DNA of 64,000 bases from NCBI RefSeq assembly GCF_032854445.1, contig NC_088303.1:23941501-24005500 (forward strand). Reading direction: 5' to 3'. The notes below the pieces were generated by a model. It was not told the origin of the DNA. It saw only the letters and a program-made list of their open reading frames with translations, and searched no databases. Of the stretch, positions 48,486 through 59,969 are shown piece after piece. Made by a program: the position numbers and the translations under genes. The number at the start of each line of letters is the position of its first letter. Within the stretch, counting starts at the first letter, position 1. Origin of the DNA: Liolophura sinensis (Eukaryota > Mollusca > Polyplacophora > Chitonida > Chitonidae).

Positions 48486-49146
48486 TTTTCCTTTAGGCAA
48501 CGAAAGCTGTTTCATCAAATAGTCCAAGATCCCAATGAAGTATAACGTTTTGTAGAGATTCCACATATAATAATCATCAACAGCATTTAACCCACTCAGC
48601 TGAGCTGTTTTATAAGACAATTAAAACTGCACAACCCTACAGAAAAAAACATGCCTTTACATAACGGTTCTGTAGTATTAGTACTACCTGAACGTATCTC
48701 TTCCCTGTATAAATATATATAAATATCAATGTATACTTGACTGCACCCACCACATTTCACAACCAAGACAACATCCGGCCATCTCTGTCATAAACATGAA
48801 AACATTCCGTATGATACGAAAATGACTTCAATCATAAAATGTATTTTCTACAGCGACATAGTAAGGAATTTTAACTGCAGAAACACAAAGCAGCTTTTAC
48901 GTTCAAATTTTGGTGATAATGTCTTCTTTAAATGTCTTAATGAGGTGATAGAGCCTTAATATTATATTGTGAATTACATTTCAATTTTATCTGACAGAAT
49001 AGCCACATCGTAATTTGCAAATACGACAAAATGTGTTAATGTAGTAACTATAAGATAACTTGAAAAATACCGTTTTTTAAAAGTCATTTGACCCGCACAG
49101 ACATGTCCTTGGCAGTACAGAAGGCGGCACCGGTAAAAAATATAAT

Positions 49147-50603
49147 TCATACACTAATATTTACAAAAAAAAAAAAATTTGATTTCGTCAGCTTTTGAAG
49201 GCGGTGAAAAAAACATGTATACTCAAGTACTCCCCCCCCCCCCCACTCCAGAAAACACCCCAACCTCCCCAAAAAATTTGACTTGTTCCTTTTTCGAAAG
49301 TAACTTATGCCAAGAGGAAGCCTCTCCTCATTCCGCAGTATGTATACGGCTTTTTCTTGTTTGTCTCCCCTTTTCCGGATTCTGATTGATGTCTTCCACC
49401 AGAGGGCCTGGAGTTTCCGGATACGCTCTGGGGGGCCTCTTGAGCTGTAAAACCGAAACCAAGCGGTTTTAAAACAGATTACTATTGAGAAAAAAAAATA
49501 AATTTTGGGTCTGTGTGATCGTTTACAAATATCCAAAACTCCCGTACGGTAAAGAGTTACAGACATCCTATTGGAGTCTTGCTCATCATTTCCAATAAAC
49601 CTCTGTAGTTGGCGTGTGTGTAGACCTTACAATGCCCACCGTCGACATCAATACTATTTGATCTTACTTCACCTGTCCCTAAACGTTCAGAGTCCACCCA
49701 GTCTTTTATTTTCAGATGATGAAAAATCTGAACAGCAAACACATTCGTAAACAATTTAGTTATTCTCTCACCAATTTCTGCTGTTGTTGTTTTGGGTTGT
49801 TGTTTTTTCTAATTAATAAAATTAAATGCAGATGTTTAAAGTGCGCCTGATTCCCCTCAAAAAAGGTAATCCTGATAATGTTACAGCGGACAAAGAAATA
49901 ATCGTTTGTCGGTAAAACGTGAGGTGCTGGTAATTCAGGCAAATGCAGTTTGTCTTTATGTAACTGGTATTGTAATGTTTCACTTGATTGTTTTGAAAAC
50001 AGACACTTATAAGATATGTTTTAATCCAGGCCACTCAAGTATATTGTTATGTAATAAACAGTAGGCTATTGCATAATCCAGCCAAACTTACCGTTAGTCT
50101 TTTCCTTGACGGGTTTTATGTCATAAAAAGCATAAGCAGCCATCGTCACAAAGGTTAGAAAAATCATTTTAGACTTCGTCTGAAACGATACATCAGATAT
50201 TCTACAGAATAACAGACGTAGTCTTACGCTGAGATCATGAACAAAAATCAATCCATTAACATGTACAACTTGTTACCACATAAACGTCATGCAAATAATA
50301 CTTTTTCAAACATCTAGTAAAAAAGACATCAAAAAGACATCAGATTATATGGCTGTCCTTACGTTGACACAGACTGAGACATTATTTTGCACACACCTTG
50401 CGAGGTGATGATATGCACTACCCAAAGTGAATGCTGTTTTTCATCCGTTGTCACCAAAAGAATCCATAGATCCGATCAAACAATCTCCTCAAAAGAATGA
50501 AACAGATGAATTTCCTATAAAACTGTAGAAAAACGCATGTGATAGTGAGTTCTCCACAATATTCGTATACCCTTATTCAGTGTGACACCAAGTAAACTTA
50601 CCC
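49147..50603 (-). CDS. Small secreted-protein gene, beta/gamma-crystallin-like motifs, best-preserved copy
   Basis: Leader exon ends at 50602 (donor GTAAGT). Signal exon 50167-50092 encodes MIFLTFVTMAAYAFYDIKPV... with a hydrophobic core, ending phase 1. Middle region 49926-49561 follows acceptor TTACCAG; last exon starts at 49444 after a pyrimidine-rich TTTTACAG. The middle contains 'CNIIRITFFEGNQAHFK', then 'SNSIDVDGG' and 'VYTHANYRG'; splicing at CT|GTAACT joins 'TPIGCL' to 'SRGPPERIRKLQALWWKTS', with 'IRIRKRGDKQEKAVYIL' next. The middle reads in frame only if a 44-bp stretch (49771-49728, GTGAGA...CAG) is removed; otherwise one base is missing in a run at 49803-49808. Under the first reading the product is about 231 residues, though in unit 3 the same last-exon frame stops soon after 'ISYFRKSNQ'. 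Greek-key-like motifs suggest a secreted beta/gamma-crystallin relative; not proven. Confidence 0.5.
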
Positions 50604-50687
50604 GTAAACAGGAATAAATCGATTATCTCTCCGCTGTACAGTCGTATCGACGTGTTACGTTGGATGTGACCCAAACGATAATCGTAG

Positions 50688-50695
50688 TGACGTCA
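50688..50695 (-). promoter_or_regulatory. CRE site upstream of the unit gene (unit 2)
   Basis: TGACGTCA in the context 'gtagtgacgtcataatcaa', about 86 bp upstream of the leader donor. A small deletion of about 8 bp nearby relative to unit 1 leaves the octamer intact. Confidence 0.5.
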
Positions 50696-52589
50696 TAATC
50701 AATCACGTCCTTGCCATGTGACGTCTTCGTGACATTCCGTAGTACGTCGGCGTACGACATCGTCTAGATGATTTAGAAAGCTTTGCGGATTCGTCTGAGC
50801 GTCAGGTAATGTTTAGACTTCCTCGAAAGCAACACACGTTGAAGATAGTACCGTTCTAAATCTTCCATGCACTGATTTTTCCCCCAATGGTTTTCGAGAT
50901 CAAAAAGGAGAGATCATTTCATTGTACTACTTTTTATGAACGTGGCCCTAATGCCCTCAAAAGACTGCCCCAGCGTTACATAATGACGAACTCTCTACTA
51001 GATTTATAAGTTACACATAGTATAATTATAAATATGTTGTGTTTTTGCTTACTGATAAATCCAGACGTTCACCAACTTTCAGCCAACTTTCACGCTGCCG
51101 TCAACTGCGGCATCCAAACAACGAGTACATCAAACAGTGATACATCACCAGGACATTCAGGCAGACCCTACCATTGCCACTCGCCACTAATTTATCTTAC
51201 TTTTGCATTCTTTCCCACTTTATTTTGTCTAGATAGGACAAATGGTAAAAGGCATTTATTACCATATAGACGGATTTGTTGCACCATTTAATCTGTTTTT
51301 GAGATGCGTTATCAGCTACTGTAGAAAATTATCGACTGCAATCTGCTAACCTAAAATCCCGGCATCCACAACTGGGACATGTGCGGACTTGGTGTCTTAG
51401 GAAATGAATTCATTGGTGTTCATGTCACATGACAAGGTTCTGTATCTCTATGTATGCTGAAAATTGTGACATTTACCAGATTGAGAACTTTGCAAACCAC
51501 ATCCCTGTTTTTTAGAGAGGTTTAGTCGTAATCTCGTGAGCCTATGACAAAAAGGGAAGGATCATCACAGCGGCGAACTTAAAATAATGCATATTTCATT
51601 CAAGCTATCACTGTTTGAAGATACAGAATCAAAACCATAAGACATTGGGCATAGCTTAGCAATTTTTCTTAAAGAGAAAACTATGCTGGTTCTGCGGTGG
51701 ATAGATATGAGTGAGATATTTTAGAGAGATAAATAAGGTGAAACACCAAACAAACAGAAATCAATTATACCCACGCTCATTTTGTGCTTTAAAGTCAATA
51801 ACTGGGACTTCAAGCATTTACAAAATTATTAAATTGAAGCGGTTTCAGGTGTTTTGACGACTGTTGAGGGCAGTATGTCACATTGGAAGTATTTAAGCCA
51901 TTTATCGAAATCAGCCACCAGGAAAGGTAAAAAAAAACTTCAAACATATTGTGGAGCGTTTGGATGATTTTATCATCAAAAGCTTAGATTCGTTTCAAGC
52001 ACGATCAATCAATAGTAACGGTATCCTACTGCTCAGGTCTAACGGTTGTTTTACCAATATTAAACCTGCTTATTTTAAACATCATGGATATCACTGAGGG
52101 TATCTCATTCGCAGCTCAATGCAATTTGGGTGTCTCGATACTTTAATATCGTTTACGTGATGTAACTGATGTGTTTCCACTACCAGCCTGAGCTAACTGC
52201 TTTAGCACAGGGTTGTGATTTCTGCTCCCTGCTGTCTGTATTACCGAACAGTTGTTCACACCATGGTAACTGTACTCTCCTACCGACACATAATCTGTAA
52301 TCATCAACTAATTATGACAATGACGTGTCAAGTAGAGTTTTGGTAATCACCACAGACCTACATTTATGTCTAGATTCACAGGTAGGCAATTACCATGATT
52401 ATTGCAGATTTCCATGGAGAAATACATGAAAAAGAAAACAGAAGCATTTAACCCAGGAATTATAAGCTTGCATATAAATTTCATTGATACTTGGATCCAA
52501 CCTATTTGAAGACAATCGATGTGGTATAAAATGATTAATGTGTAACTCATTGTAAGAGAATCTACGGTAGTAGAATGAATCTTGCGTAT

Positions 52590-52785
52590 TGGGACCTCCG
52601 TGGCTAGCGTACCAAGACAGCGTAATGACCTAGGAGCCTCTCGACATTGCGATTTCTGTGAGTTCATGTCTAGTTAAAGACAGCATCCTCTCCGGCCATA
52701 CGTGCGAAGGTCTGCCAGCAACCCACAATAATGCAGTCCGCCGTCGAGTAAGGCATAAATCACCAGACAAATAAATAAATACAGT
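52590..52785 (+). mobile_element. SINE, family 1, paralogue of the unit 1 copy
   Basis: 'gggacctccgtggctagc', 'gcgtaatgacctaggagcc', 'gtgcgaaggtctgccagc', 'aacccacaataatgcag' and tail (aaat)n. It shares the 'cagcaacccac..aataatgc' deletion with 40482-40632. Confidence 0.88.
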
Positions 52786-52789
52786 GTGT

Positions 52790-53310
52790 ACTTCTTCAAT
52801 ATTACACAGAATGAAAACCCTTATTATGTAGAGATTTGTGCTATTGCCCGACTCACCAATATTACACAGACACAAAACCGTTATTATGTACAGATCTGTG
52901 ATTTTGTCCGACTCACCCATATTACACAGAAGCAAACCCGTTATTATGTACTGACCTGTGCTTTTGTCCGACTCACCAATATTACACAGAAACAAACCTG
53001 TTATTATGTACAGATCTATGCTTTTGTCCGGCTCCCAAATATTACATAGAAACAAACCCTTATTATTTACAGATTTGTGCTATTGTCCGACTCACCAGTA
53101 TTACTCACAAACAAAACCGTTATTATGTACAGACCTGTGCTTTTGTACTCACCAATATTATACAGAAACAAACCCCATTATTATGTACAGACCTGTGCTT
53201 TTGTTCAACTCACCAGTATTGCACGGAAACAAAACAGTTATTATGTACAGACATGTGCTTTTGTACGACTCCCCAATATTACACAGAAACAAAAACGTTA
53301 TTATAAAGGG
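52790..53310. repeat. Tandem repeat, 60-bp unit, about 8.5 copies
   Basis: Unit includes 'ttattatgtacagacctgtg', 'cttttgtccgactcacc' and 'aatattacacagaaacaaa'. The period of 60 bp (a multiple of three) keeps frames open on both strands; the resulting peptides are repeat by-products. Unit 1 carries only isolated pieces at 40.64-40.67 and 40.93-41.0 kb ('ttattatgaatagacctgtg', 'actcaccaatattac'), so the array expanded in unit 3. Confidence 0.95.
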
Positions 53311-54219
53311 TAAATTCAGTTCATGAAGTGTATAATTCAGATAATAGACCCCGTTAAATGAAAAGGACAAGTCGACCTGTCACACTTACCAGCCTCAAGA
53401 AAACATCTCATATCAATAAAATCTTTTAATAAGTGATTAAAGTTCTGTTAACAATTAAAGAGGCTACACCCGAGATTTTTGGCGCAAATTACAAATAACA
53501 GGTGCGTCTTAAAATCGATTTTAAGGAAGGGATAACAAAAACATGACGATATAAATGTACAGAACCGCCATATGCTTTATTTGTATGGAAATATTAGCTA
53601 GAGAACAACATTATATGGTAAAATGACATCAAATTTCTCACAATGTGATGAAGATGAACAATTTTGTACGTTATACGTTATTAGCAATAGTTGGGTAAAA
53701 TTCGGAATTTAGAACTTAAATATCTACTAAACCAACGTTACGTACAAATGCCACCATTTGTTTTATAACCTACTGCCTAATATCAGTACGCCTGAACACA
53801 TGGTATCATGTAACAGCATTTACAGCAACTAAGAATAATGCAAAATCTACAGAAGTGTACAAACGTGATTGCACAGAAAAAAGACCGGATGTTGTCTTGG
53901 TGAGAAATGTGGAGGCTGTGGGACTTGGAAGGGTTGTCACGTGAACTAAAAGGTATGTGAAGATAAGGCTGTTATAGCGCAGAAAATTTAAACAGACCTA
54001 AACAAACCAGCCAAGACATTTTTAGCCAAAAGCGCTTACAAGTGTCCATGGGAACATCTCTTTGTGATAAAGGAGTTTATCAAAAAAAAAAAAACCACAG
54101 AAATTTTGCCACTGGAGTGATGGAAGAATCTCACAGGTCATCCACCGGACAAATAACATATTTCATCGGTAAGACCGACTTCCGCTAACAGACGTATTCC
54201 ACTGACAAAAAAGGTATCA

Positions 54220-54870
54220 TAATCCACAGGCGATTTTAACTCGACAAAGTAGATTTCAACACAGGTGACATTTGGCGTTCCACAGGCGATGCAGCACAAC
54301 AAGTAGTGTTTGGGGTTGTTCCACAGGCGACTAAGATATTACACAGGGGATGATAAGTTGTTCCATCGGCGATGAAGATGATACTCCAGGCGATGTTAAC
54401 GGTTCCACGGGGGATGATAGATTCTTCCAAAGGCGACGTTAAGTTCTTCCACAGGGGACGAAGACTATTCCACATATGATGTTAGGTTCTTCCACAGGCC
54501 ATGTTAGGTTTTTCCACAGGATTGTTCCACAGGCGACGTTAGTTTGCTCGAAAGGCGACGAAGATGACACCCCAGTCAATGTTATGCTCTTCCACAGGCC
54601 ATGTTAGATTCTTCCACTGGCTATAATGATCAACTGATGTTACGTTGTTCCATAGGTGATGCTACGTTGTTGCACAGACGAGGAAGATTATTCAACAGAT
54701 GATGTAAGATGTTCTACAGACGACATAGGTTAATAAGCGATGCTAGGTTGCTCCACAGGCGGTGTTAGGTCGTTCCACAGGCGACCAAGATTATTCCACG
54801 GGCAATGTAAGATGTGCTACAGACGACAAGCGAAGATGTAAGATGGTCCACAGGAGATCAAAGTTTTTCC
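54220..54870. repeat. 22-bp minisatellite, unit 3 copy
   Basis: Same motifs ('ttccacaggcgatg', 'ttccacaggcgacga'), more diverged than in units 1 and 2, with single-repeat gains such as 'tttccacaggattgttccac' at 54.52 kb. Confidence 0.93.
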
Positions 54871-55699
54871 TTTAGGCAACGAAGGCTGTTTCATCAAATA
54901 GTCCAAGATCCCAATGAGGTATATCGTTTTGTAGAGATTCCACATGTAATAATCATCAACAGCCTGTAACCCTTCTTCTACTCAGCTGAGTTGTTTTATA
55001 AGACAATTAAAACTGCGCAACCTTACAGAAAAAAACATGCCTTTACATAATAGTTCTGTAGTATTAGTACTTCCGGAACATATCTCATCCCTGTATAAAT
55101 ATATATAAATATAAATGTATACTTGAATCCGCCATACTGTACCCTCCACATTTCACAAACAATATAACATCCGGACATCTCTGTCAGAAACATGAAAACA
55201 TTCCGTATGATATGATATGAAATTAATTTCTATCTAAAATTAATATTAACACATAAATATTTCTGATAGGTATTTTCTCCGGCGATATAGTAAGGAATTT
55301 TAACTGCAGAAACACAAAGCAGCTTTTACGTTCAAATTTTGGTGAAAACGTCTTCTTCAAATGTCTTAATGAGCTGATAGAGCCTTAATATTATATTGTG
55401 AATTACATTTCAATTTTATCTGACAGGAGAGCCACATCGTAATTTGCAAATACAACAAAATGTGTAAATGTAGTAACTATAAGATATCTTGAAAAATACC
55501 GTTTTTTAAAAGTCATTTGACCCGCACAGACATGTCCTTGGTTGTACAGAAGGCGGCAACGATAAAAAAAAAAATAATTCATACACTAATATTTACAAAA
55601 ATAAAAACTTCGATTTGGTCAATTTGAAGGCGGTGACGATAAAAAGAAAAATGTATACACAAATATTCGACCCAACCCCATCCCCCCCCTCCCTCAAAA

Positions 55700-57011
55700 A
55701 AAATTTATTGGTTGGATTTTCGAAAGTAACTTATGCCAAGAGGAAGCCTCTCCTCATTCCGCAGTATGTATACGGCTTTTTGTTGCTTGTCTCCCCTTTT
55801 CCGGATTCTGGTTGATGTCTTCCGCCAGAGGGCCTGGAGTTTCCTGATACGCTCTGGGAGTCCTCTTGAGCTGTGAAAACGAAACGAGGCGGTTATAAAA
55901 CAGATTACTATTGAGAAAATAAAACAGATTTTGGGTCTGTGTGATCGTTTACAGATATTCAAAACACCTGCATGGTAAAGAGTTACAGACATCCTATCGG
56001 AGTCTTGTTCATCATTTCCAACAAACTTCTGTGGTTGGCGTGTGTGCAGATCTTACGTTCAGAGTCCATCCAGTCTTTTATTTTCAGATGATGAAACATC
56101 TGAACAACAAACACATTCGTAAATAATTCTCTCACCAATTTCTGTTGTTGTTTTTGTAATTTTTCACATTAATAAAATTTAATGCAGGTGTTTGAAATGC
56201 GCCTGATTCCCCTCAAAGAAGGCTATGGTGATAATGTTACAGCGGACAAAGTAGTAATGGCTTGTCGGTAAAACATGAGGTGTCTTTATGAAACTGGTAT
56301 TGTACTGTTTCATTTTATTATTCGAAAAAAAAACACTTATGAAATGTGTTTTAAGCCAGGCCACTCAAGTATATTGTTATGTAATAAACAGTAGGCTATT
56401 TCATTATTCAGCCAAACTTACCGTTAGTCTTTTCCTTGACGGGTTTTAAGCCATAAAAAGCATAAGCAGCCATAGTCACAAAGGTTAGAAAAATCATCTT
56501 AGTTTGCGCCTTAAACGATACAAAGGACATATACACAGCACATACACAACACATACACAACAGATACAACAGGTACATAACAGATACACAACAGATACAA
56601 AACAGATACGCAACAGATTCACAACAGAATAAAGGAAGTAGTTTTATACCAAGTTCATGAACTATAATTCATCCATTAACATGTACAACCTGTCACCACA
56701 TAAACGTCATGCAAATCAAACTTTTTCAAACATCCAGTAAAAAAGACATAATTAAGACATCAGATTATATGGCTGTCCTTACGTTGATACAGACTAAGAC
56801 ATAATTTTGCATACACGTTGCGAGTTTACACTACCCAAAGTGAATGCTGCTTTTCACTCGTTGTCACAAAAACCCATAGATTGGATAAAACAGTCTCGAC
56901 AAATCATGAAACAGATAAATTTCCTATAAACTGCAGAGAAACGCATGTGATAGTGACTTCTCCACAATGTTCCTACACCTTTCTTCAGTGTGACAGAAAG
57001 TAAACTTACCC
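55700..57011 (-). pseudogene. Broken copy of the secreted-protein gene (unit 3)
   Basis: Signal exon 56497-56422 is intact (MIFLTFVTMAAYAFYGLKPV...) with donor GTAAGT. The next acceptor is gone: about 24 bp present in units 1 and 2 ('ctggtagttcaggcaaatg...') are deleted at 56282. The middle region has a stop right after 'HFKHLH', a small deletion, and loses the whole 'SNSIDVDGGHC' segment. The last exon (from 55870) keeps its acceptor and the 'TSTRIRKRGDKQQKAVYIL' reading, ending 'ISYFRKSNQ'. Substitutions against unit 2 in that frame are partly silent. Confidence 0.6.
56520..56632. repeat. Short tandem repeat 'acaacagata', about 10-12 bp
   Basis: Repeats of 'acacaacagatac' and variants replace the unique sequence 'tacatcagatattctacag' found at this place in units 1 and 2, just upstream of the signal-peptide exon. 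A local expansion specific to unit 3. Confidence 0.85.
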
Positions 57012-57092
57012 ATTAACAGGAAAAGATCGATTAATTATCCGCTGTACGTGTTACGTTGGATGTGACACAAACAACGTATGCGATAATCATAG

Positions 57093-57100
57093 TGACGTCA
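57093..57100 (-). promoter_or_regulatory. CRE site upstream of the broken gene (unit 3)
   Basis: TGACGTCA in 'catagtgacgtcacaatcaa'. The octamer is unchanged although the surrounding sequence differs from units 1 and 2 at many positions. Confidence 0.45.
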
Positions 57101-58063
57101 CAATCAATCACGTCCTTTGCCATGCGATGCCTTCGTGACTTTCCGTAGAACGTCGGCGTACGACATCGAAAGCTTTGCAGATTTGTCTGAACTTGACATA
57201 ATATTCAGATTTCCGCAGGATATTTCCATTGTACTACGTTTTATGAACGTGACCGTAAAGCCGTCAAAAGACTGCCCCGGCGTTACATAATGACGAACCC
57301 TCTCCTAGATTTATGTGTCACACATAGTATAATTATAAATTGTTGTGATTTTGCTTCCTGATCAAGTCGCCAAAACTTAAATTCAGCAAGCATATTTGTC
57401 TTCGTTTTCAAGTGCTTTAGTCCATGAAACAGTTCCACAGATCCGACTGTTGTCTATGATACCACGTCAGTTTCATGATTTTATTAATTCAAACATCTCG
57501 GCACCACTGGATTATGGTTTTCAGCTACGGTTTACGATGTTACTTCAGGTCTTTACAATCCTGATTGGTTAACACTTTGTCCCATGCTAAAGCGTCAAGG
57601 CTGTCTCCTTGCAAACATTGCGTACCGTCTGCTGTGAGTTTTAAGTCTTGAGGTACTGGGAAATATAAGAATAACAATAATCCGTAACTGCCTGCACACG
57701 TAACAAGAAATTAAAGCAATCAAAACGAAAGCTAAGATGTTGAAAGGTTCAGTCTTAAATCTTAGCACTTACTACATGTATATATAGAAGTAAATACAAC
57801 TACACTTCGTCCCTCGCAAAAGCGCCATGGCTGTCTCCTTGCAACCACTGTGTACCGTCTGCCATGACTGTTATGTACAATAAGTCTTCAATTTTGAGGT
57901 ATTGAAAAATTTAAGAATCAAAATAACAAGCAGCAAACTGCTAGCAGAAGTAACAAGAAATTACAAAAAAGAAACCCAAAGGTAAAATATTAAAGGTTCG
58001 GGCTTGAAGCATAATTACTATATATAGAAGTAAATACAACTGGAACAGCTTTTCATCATTAGA

Positions 58064-58327
58064 TTTATTTATTTGATTTATTTGATTGGTGTTTTACGCC
58101 GTACTCAAGAGTATTTCACTATACGACGGCGGCCAGCATTATGGTGGGAGGAAACCGGGCACAGCCCGGCGGAAAACTACGACCATGCGCAGGATGTTGG
58201 TAGATCTTCCCACGTACGGCCGGAGAGGAAGCCAGCATGAGCTGGACTCACAGCGACCGCATTGGTGAGAGGATTCTGAGTCAATACGCTGCGCTAGCGC
58301 GCTAACTAACCGAGCTACGGAGGTCCC
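58064..58327 (-). mobile_element. SINE, family 1, near-complete, 12-bp target duplication
   Basis: Tail (ttta)n, 'gattggtgttttacgccg', body, head complement ending 'accgagctacggaggtccc'. Flanked by ttcatcattaga at 58052-58063 and 58328-58339. Unit 1 has the uninterrupted site 'gcttttgatcaatacaccc' at about 45.57 kb, so insertion followed the duplication. Confidence 0.95.
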
Positions 58328-59969
58328 TTCATCATTAGACCTTCATTGGTAAACACACATACAGCTTAAAGCACACATATTGTTTACGAGGTTCATGCCC
58401 AAGGATGTTTCGGGAAAAAAAACCCGCTCCCAGTTGCGGCTATGTAATTTGTTAGTATTTATAAATTCACATGCACAGTTAGAAGAAAACAGAAAAGTAA
58501 ATTGACACTTGCTCGGATTTCAGTAATTACGTGTGACCATTTGCCCACTTTCACACTCTCTATACTGTAGCCTTCCATATCGTATTCTTGTTTCAACCAG
58601 AATTTAGCTGGTGGACTAAGGGTCTCCGATGCCTGGAACATCTGCATTGCTTTCATGTTGATGTTTATTAAAACTGATGACAACATTTTGAGTAATTTTA
58701 GACCAATATTGCAATGAACAGCACTGCATTTTTTTTACCAAATTCTGCTTAATCCTTGTGCTAGTGGGCTTGTAATTTGCGACTTTGTCCGCATTTAACA
58801 TACACAGTTAGAATAATGCTTTAACTGGGTAAACTGACAAGAGACCAGATTTCACCGGTTATGTGTAACCCTTTGGCAACGATTACACCGTCGTCGCTCC
58901 TCTGGTTTTAGTCTCTTTGCTCTAGTCTTCTCTATTCTGCGCTAAGTTTTGAACCAGCACAAAAGTCTGACCTCTAACCAACGTGTACATCAAACAGTAA
59001 TACATCACCCGGACATTCAGACAGACGCTACTATCGCAACTTGTCACCAATCTATCTTACTTTTGCATTTTTCTCCACTCCATTTTGTCTAGATAAGACA
59101 TCTGATAAAGGACATTTATTGCCATATAGACGGATTTGTTTTGCCTTTTAATCTACTTGTGAGATGCGTTCTCAGCTACTGTAGAAAATTAACGACTGCA
59201 ATCTGCTTACCTAAATTCCCGGCATGCACCACTAGGATATGACCGGCCATAGCTTCTTGGAAAATGGATTCATTGATTTGTATGTCGCGTGACAAGGTTC
59301 TGTATCTCTGTGTCCTCTGTTGAAGCCTTTTACCTGATTGAGAGGTTTTTAAACAACATCTCTGTTTCTTTGAGAAGTTTTTGTGGTAATGTCGAGAGCC
59401 TATAACAAAAAGGGAAGTATCATTGGCGTAACAATGGCGAACTCAAACTAATGAGTATTTCGTTCACGATGCACAGGTTTGTTGAGCCATGACTGTTAAA
59501 AGTTATAGAATCAAAACCGTAAGACAGTCTTCGTATGTCATCAGTATACCCTTAATATATATTGTTTCATGATTGTCTCAAGTATCAAGTACCAGTTAGA
59601 GAATATGCTTAAATTGGTATAAGGCGTTTAGAAATAAAAAAATAAAATAAATGGCTTCTTTCATCATATCCAAGAAAGGTGTTCTTGGGCACTACAAGAA
59701 ATTGAACTTTACATTAGGAGGATGTTAATGGGTGAGGCATCGATATAACAATGCTGGTTTTCCTCTAGCATCAATTCTCGCTGCGCTGGATAGATATGAG
59801 TGAGATATTTTAGGGAGATAAATAAGGTAAAACACCAAACAAACAGAAATCGATTATACGCAGGCTCATTTTGTGCTTTAAAGTCAATAACTGAGACTTC
59901 AAGCATCTACAAAATTATTAAATTCAAGCAGAACGCTTTCACGTGTTTTGACGACTTATGAGGGCAGAA

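Larger units (their letters stand above)
46900..51750. repeat. Unit 2 of the repeated segment, lacking the left module
   Basis: Matches unit 1 from 41.2 kb onwards ('tatgctttatttgtatgg' at 47188) and ends with 'caatctgctaacctaaaatc' (51.34 kb). It lacks the left module with SINEs and also about 0.5 kb found in units 1 and 3 ('aaaggttcagtcttaaatc...', 45.48-46.0 and 57.7-58.8 kb). Those two deletions explain its shorter length of about 4.85 kb. Confidence 0.9.

Noticed and set aside
49330-49443. Alternative frame of the unit gene's last exon reading LKRPPRAYPETPGPLVED and ending in TGA
   Set aside because: It is open in units 1-3, but the frame reading SRGPPERIRK fits the phase of the preceding donor, has more silent changes between units and gives a Greek-key-like motif. 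Not fully excluded.
52786-53370. Open frames on both strands with repeated YYVQTCAFVRLTNI or LCNIGESDKST-like peptides
   Set aside because: By-product of the 60-bp tandem repeat; both strands are equally open and the sequence is non-coding in unit 1.
26900-54870. The regular 22-bp arrays as CRISPR-like repeats
   Set aside because: There are no spacers: the repeats are contiguous and diverged, and the context is eukaryotic.
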